64,000 nucleotides of DNA from an uncultured Dorea sp. (GTDB taxonomy: Bacteria; Bacillota; Clostridia; Lachnospirales; Lachnospiraceae): contig CAJUMF010000016.1 of NCBI GenBank assembly GCA_910586965.1, forward strand, positions 28,168 to 92,167, given 5' to 3'. This document shows, piece after piece, positions 61,244-64,000 of this stretch. The notes beneath the pieces are model-generated. The model made no database searches and was not told where the DNA came from. It saw only the letters and a list, made by a program, of their open reading frames with translations. Within the stretch, counting starts at the first letter, position 1. Each line of letters begins with the position of its first letter. A program made the translations under genes and the position numbers.

Positions 61244-62316
61244 AAATATTGGAGATTGGACCAAGCGAGACAGGTTCCTGCGGAGGAATGGCCGAAGTCA
61301 TCCGGGGAATCCGAGAAAGCCGGATTCTAAATAAGGAGTTTACCATTGACAGTTTTCCTTCTTACATAGACGGGAAATTACCCGTCCGGCTGCTGTATTC
61401 TTGTGTCGGTTATCTTCGCTTTTTGCGGTGCTGTAAGCAGTATGACCTGTTTCACATCCACACCGCCGAGAAGGGCAGCACTTTCCGCAAGAATCTTTAT
61501 CTGAGAAAGATAAAGAAAGAAGGGAAAAAGGTCGTCGTACATATCCATGGTGCGGAGTACCTTGTTTTTTATGACGGTCTTAATAAACGCCGGAAGCAAG
61601 TTGTGGATGATTTTTTCCGGCAGGCGGATCTGGTGCTGGCATTGTCTGAGCAGTGGAAAAGGGAACTTGATGACAGGCTCCCCATTGCCGATTGCCGGGT
61701 GCTGAATAACGGCGTCGATACAGACTTGTTTCAGACTGCAATTGCGGACACAGAAGAATGCAGCAATTCTTTTCTCATGCTCGGGAGGCTTGGAGCAAGA
61801 AAGGGAGTCTACGATCTGATCGAGGCAGTGGAGACAGGTATTAAGAAGAATCCGAAGCTTAAAGTATGCATAGCCGGGGACGGTGAAGTCGAAAAGGTCA
61901 GGGAGCTGGTCGCAAAAAAGGGATTGGAGAAACATATTCTCGTGCCTGGCTGGATTGATGAGACAGCCAAACTTAAGTACTTAAAAAAAGTTTCGACTTT
62001 AATACTTCCGTCTTATCATGAGGGCCTGCCTGTAGCTGTCCTAGAAGGGATGGCAGCCGGTAAGGCAATTATAAGCACCGCGGTTGGCGCAATCCCGGAG
62101 GTTGTCGGAACGGAAAACGGAATCCTGGTATCTCCCGGGGATGTTGCTGCGCTGGCAGAAGCGATGCTTTGCTGCAGCAGTGATACAAAGATGCTTGAAG
62201 ACATGTCCCGGGCAAACATGAAAAAAGCGGAAGATTTATACAGCATCCGGCGGATGCATAAGCAGCTTGCAGAGTATTACCGGCAGGTGTCAGGCCGTGA
62301 AGGGGCAGCTCCGTAA
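61240..62316 (+). CDS. GT4-family glycosyltransferase
   Basis: 358 residues of a GT-B enzyme. PSETGSCGGMAEVIRGIRES is the N-terminal acceptor loop, FHIHTAEKGSTFRK and HIHGAEYLVFY follow, and the C-domain has MLGRLGARKGVYDLIEAVE, GWIDETAKLKYLKKV and LPSYHEGLPVAVLEGMAAGK (the E-x7-E sugar-nucleotide motif). Probable side or backbone glycosyl transfer in the repeat unit made by this operon. The ATG overlaps the polymerase stop by four bases. Confidence 0.9.
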   Translation: MKILEIGPSETGSCGGMAEVIRGIRESRILNKEFTIDSFPSYIDGKLPVRLLYSCVGYLRFLRCCKQYDLFHIHTAEKGSTFRKNLYLRKIKKEGKKVVVHIHGAEYLVFYDGLNKRRKQVVDDFFRQADLVLALSEQWKRELDDRLPIADCRVLNNGVDTDLFQTAIADTEECSNSFLMLGRLGARKGVYDLIEAVETGIKKNPKLKVCIAGDGEVEKVRELVAKKGLEKHILVPGWIDETAKLKYLKKVSTLILPSYHEGLPVAVLEGMAAGKAIISTAVGAIPEVVGTENGILVSPGDVAALAEAMLCCSSDTKMLEDMSRANMKKAEDLYSIRRMHKQLAEYYRQVSGREGAAP

Positions 62317-62337
62317 AGAAAGAGGTGAACACACAGT

Positions 62338-63330
62338 ATGCGTCAGGAAAAACCGATGATCAGCGTAATTGTTCCGGTATATAATACGGAAAAGTATCTG
62401 GTAACATGTCTTAATTCCTTGCTTGCCCAGACCTACCCGAATCTGGAGATCCTCCTCATCGACGACGCGTCCACAGACCAGAGCGGTCAGGTCTGTGAAG
62501 ATTACGCAGCTAGGGACAGTCGTCTAAAGGTAATCCATTTCCCGAAAAACCAGGGGCCGTCTGCTGCCAGAAACGAAGGGATCCGCAGGGCTGAAGGAGG
62601 GCTTATCTCTTTTGTAGATGCGGACGATCATGTAGAGCCGGATCTTTTGGAAAAGCTGTATGACGCACTTCTGGAAAATGAGGCGGATATCAGCATCTGC
62701 GGGGCGGACGGGATCCGGATAAAAGACGGAACGGCGGATACATTTTCCGGAAAAGAGGCTGTCTGTTGTCTGGCCCGAGGCACACCCTTCAATCTTGTGT
62801 CCTGGGGGAAACTTTATGATGTCAGGCTGGTAAGAGCCTGTCCTTTTGATGAGCGTGTATTTTACAGTGAGGATCTTCTGTTCCTCTATAAAGTGTTTCA
62901 GCGCGCGAAAAGAGTCAGCTATTTTCCGGCTCAGTTGTACCATTATGTCAACCGGGAGGATAGCCAGGTCCACAGCGGCATCAGTGACCGGAAATGTACG
63001 GCACTCTTCGTCCACAACCAGGTCTGCAGGGATGCTGCCGTTCATTTCCCGGAAGTTCTGCCTGATTTTCAGCAGATAGCCCTGGATACGAATACACGTA
63101 TGGCTATGTTTGCTATGGAGACAGACCTTCCCCGACGTCAACTGTTCGGATACTTAAGACGACTTTGCAGGAACACCAGACGGCATATCAGCCGAAAGGC
63201 CCTTATGCGGTGCCGGGAAAGGAAGGTGGCGGCCGCCGCAATCACCTTATATGCGGGCGAGATACCCTTCTATGGGATGGCGGTTATCTATAAGCAGATG
63301 AAACGAATCAGACATTGGAGGACGAGATGA
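62338..63330 (+). CDS. GT2 glycosyltransferase
   Basis: 330 residues: ISVIVPVYNTEKYLVTCL, EILLIDDASTDQSGQVC and ISFVDADDHVEPDLLE (DxD) form the GT2 core, with VFYSEDLLFLYKVFQ and LYHYVNREDSQVHSG later, as in CpsI/EpsH-type enzymes. A basic C-terminus (ISRKALMRCRERKVA) may contact the membrane. AAGAGGTG precedes the ATG. A close paralogue begins at its stop codon. Confidence 0.9.
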   Translation: MRQEKPMISVIVPVYNTEKYLVTCLNSLLAQTYPNLEILLIDDASTDQSGQVCEDYAARDSRLKVIHFPKNQGPSAARNEGIRRAEGGLISFVDADDHVEPDLLEKLYDALLENEADISICGADGIRIKDGTADTFSGKEAVCCLARGTPFNLVSWGKLYDVRLVRACPFDERVFYSEDLLFLYKVFQRAKRVSYFPAQLYHYVNREDSQVHSGISDRKCTALFVHNQVCRDAAVHFPEVLPDFQQIALDTNTRMAMFAMETDLPRRQLFGYLRRLCRNTRRHISRKALMRCRERKVAAAAITLYAGEIPFYGMAVIYKQMKRIRHWRTR

Positions 63331-64000
63331 ATACAGAAGAAAAAAATCCGATGATCAGCATTATCGTGCCGGTCTACAATGTTGAATCCTATCTTGAGAA
63401 ATGTCTGGATTCTATAGCTGTCCAGACTTATCCGAACCTGGAGGTCATCATTGTTGATGATGCATCCACAGACCAAAGCGGACGGCTCTGTGATGTTTAT
63501 GCTGCCCGGGATGCCCGGATGCAGGTCGTACATCTTCCGGTGAACCAGGGGTTGTCTGCCGCCAGAAATGAGGCGGTCATAAGGGCGAACGGAAAATATG
63601 TGACTTTTATCGATTCTGACGATTATGTTGAGCCTGACCTTTTGGAAAAGCTGTATGCCAATCTCATTGAGAACAACGCAGACATCAGCGTCTGCGGTAT
63701 CGAGAATGCCTGGATAAAAAAGTCAAAAATATCCCGCACCTATTCCCGGGAAGAAACGGTATGCTGCATGGCCCGCCGTACCCCGTTTCTCTGGAATGTC
63801 TGGGGAAAGCTTTACCGGACAGAGACAGTAAAGTTACATCCTTTCAACAGGCGCGCTTTCTGCTGTGAAGATCTTTTGTTTTTTTATCAAGTACTGAAGG
63901 ATGCGGGAAAAGTCAGTTATTTCCCGGAACCTTTATACCATTATGCTGGATCTATGTCAATACTTTGGACAAAAAAAGTCGAAAGATTATGCTGCTTTTT
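63327..64000 (+). CDS. GT2 glycosyltransferase, partial at window edge and possibly interrupted
   Basis: The ATG overlaps the previous stop (ATGA); GGAGGACG is the ribosome site. The frame reads ISIIVPVYNVESYLEKCL, VIIVDDASTDQSGRLC and VTFIDSDDYVEPDLLEKLY, close to its upstream neighbour. Similarity holds to SYFPEPLYHYA near 63945, where the neighbour reads SYFPAQLYHYV. After that the predicted residues (GSMSILWTKKVERLCC) no longer match the family, although the frame stays open to the end. Either the protein diverges or foreign DNA starts here. Confidence 0.8.
   Translation, partial: MNTEEKNPMISIIVPVYNVESYLEKCLDSIAVQTYPNLEVIIVDDASTDQSGRLCDVYAARDARMQVVHLPVNQGLSAARNEAVIRANGKYVTFIDSDDYVEPDLLEKLYANLIENNADISVCGIENAWIKKSKISRTYSREETVCCMARRTPFLWNVWGKLYRTETVKLHPFNRRAFCCEDLLFFYQVLKDAGKVSYFPEPLYHYAGSMSILWTKKVERLCCF
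63955..64000. mobile_element. Possible insertion-sequence end (low confidence)
   Basis: Where homology of the last GT2 gene to its paralogue stops, TGTCAATACTTTGGACA begins, followed by an A-rich stretch. An end beginning TGTCAA and running out of the window would suit an IS terminus; no transposase is visible, so this rests on the homology break only. Confidence 0.2.

Overview
The window reads as chromosomal DNA from an anaerobic, Gram-positive, gut-type clostridium, most likely Lachnospiraceae. This is inferred from strong AGGAGG-type ribosome sites, moderate GC, a bacterial microcompartment (BMC) operon, many lysine-rich Ig-like (Big_2) and BspA-type leucine-rich surface proteins, an M64 metallopeptidase, and several AAA-ATPase-like/PD-(D/E)XK genes. 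No tRNA, rRNA or CRISPR array was seen.

Layout: (1) 1-4.5 kb is an arsenosugar-type radical SAM cluster (GT2 transferase, APH-fold phosphotransferase, VTT membrane protein, CxxC peroxidase-like protein, ArsS-like radical SAM enzyme), then a ~200-bp imperfect palindrome and a C_GCAxxG_C_C protein. (2) 4.5-8.7 kb holds three consecutive exported multi-rhodanese proteins. (3) 8.7-15.4 kb holds four glycosyltransferases, three with related C-terminal tails. (4) 15.5-27.9 kb holds an AAA-ATPase-like gene, three Big_2 surface proteins, and a reverse-strand island with a PBECR-like nuclease remnant, a candidate structured RNA, a flavodoxin and a zinc-ribbon protein. (5) 28.0-33.5 kb is a compact aldolase-type BMC operon (class II aldolase, CoA-acylating aldehyde dehydrogenase, BMC-T, BMC-H, PduL, BMC-P, iron alcohol dehydrogenase). 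It is followed to 42.9 kb by a sugar ABC transporter, TIM-barrel isomerase/epimerase, FGGY kinase, second class II aldolase, inositol-monophosphatase-like protein and two DeoR regulators. Together these suggest import, isomerisation, phosphorylation and aldol cleavage of a sugar, with the resulting aldehyde handled inside a shell. (6) 43-55.7 kb holds two BspA-like LRR/Big_2 giants, a decayed nuclease gene and an M64 peptidase gene. (7) 55.8-64 kb is a polysaccharide assembly operon (two Wzz-topology proteins, an Alg14/Alg13-type pair, a Wzy-like polymerase, GT4, two GT2), the last gene cut by the window edge and perhaps by an insertion.

The most striking feature is a set of four identical nine-guanine tracts. 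Three lie inside near-identical promoters, where G9 forms part of an exact 17-bp spacer between TTGGAC and TATAAT/TATTAT. Each promoter sits just upstream of a Big_2 surface-protein gene. The fourth lies in the coding sequence of the M64 peptidase, where G9 puts the signal peptide out of frame with the enzyme and G8 would restore one open frame. This is the expected layout of a slipped-strand phase-variation system for the cell surface, acting on transcription at three loci and on translation at a fourth.
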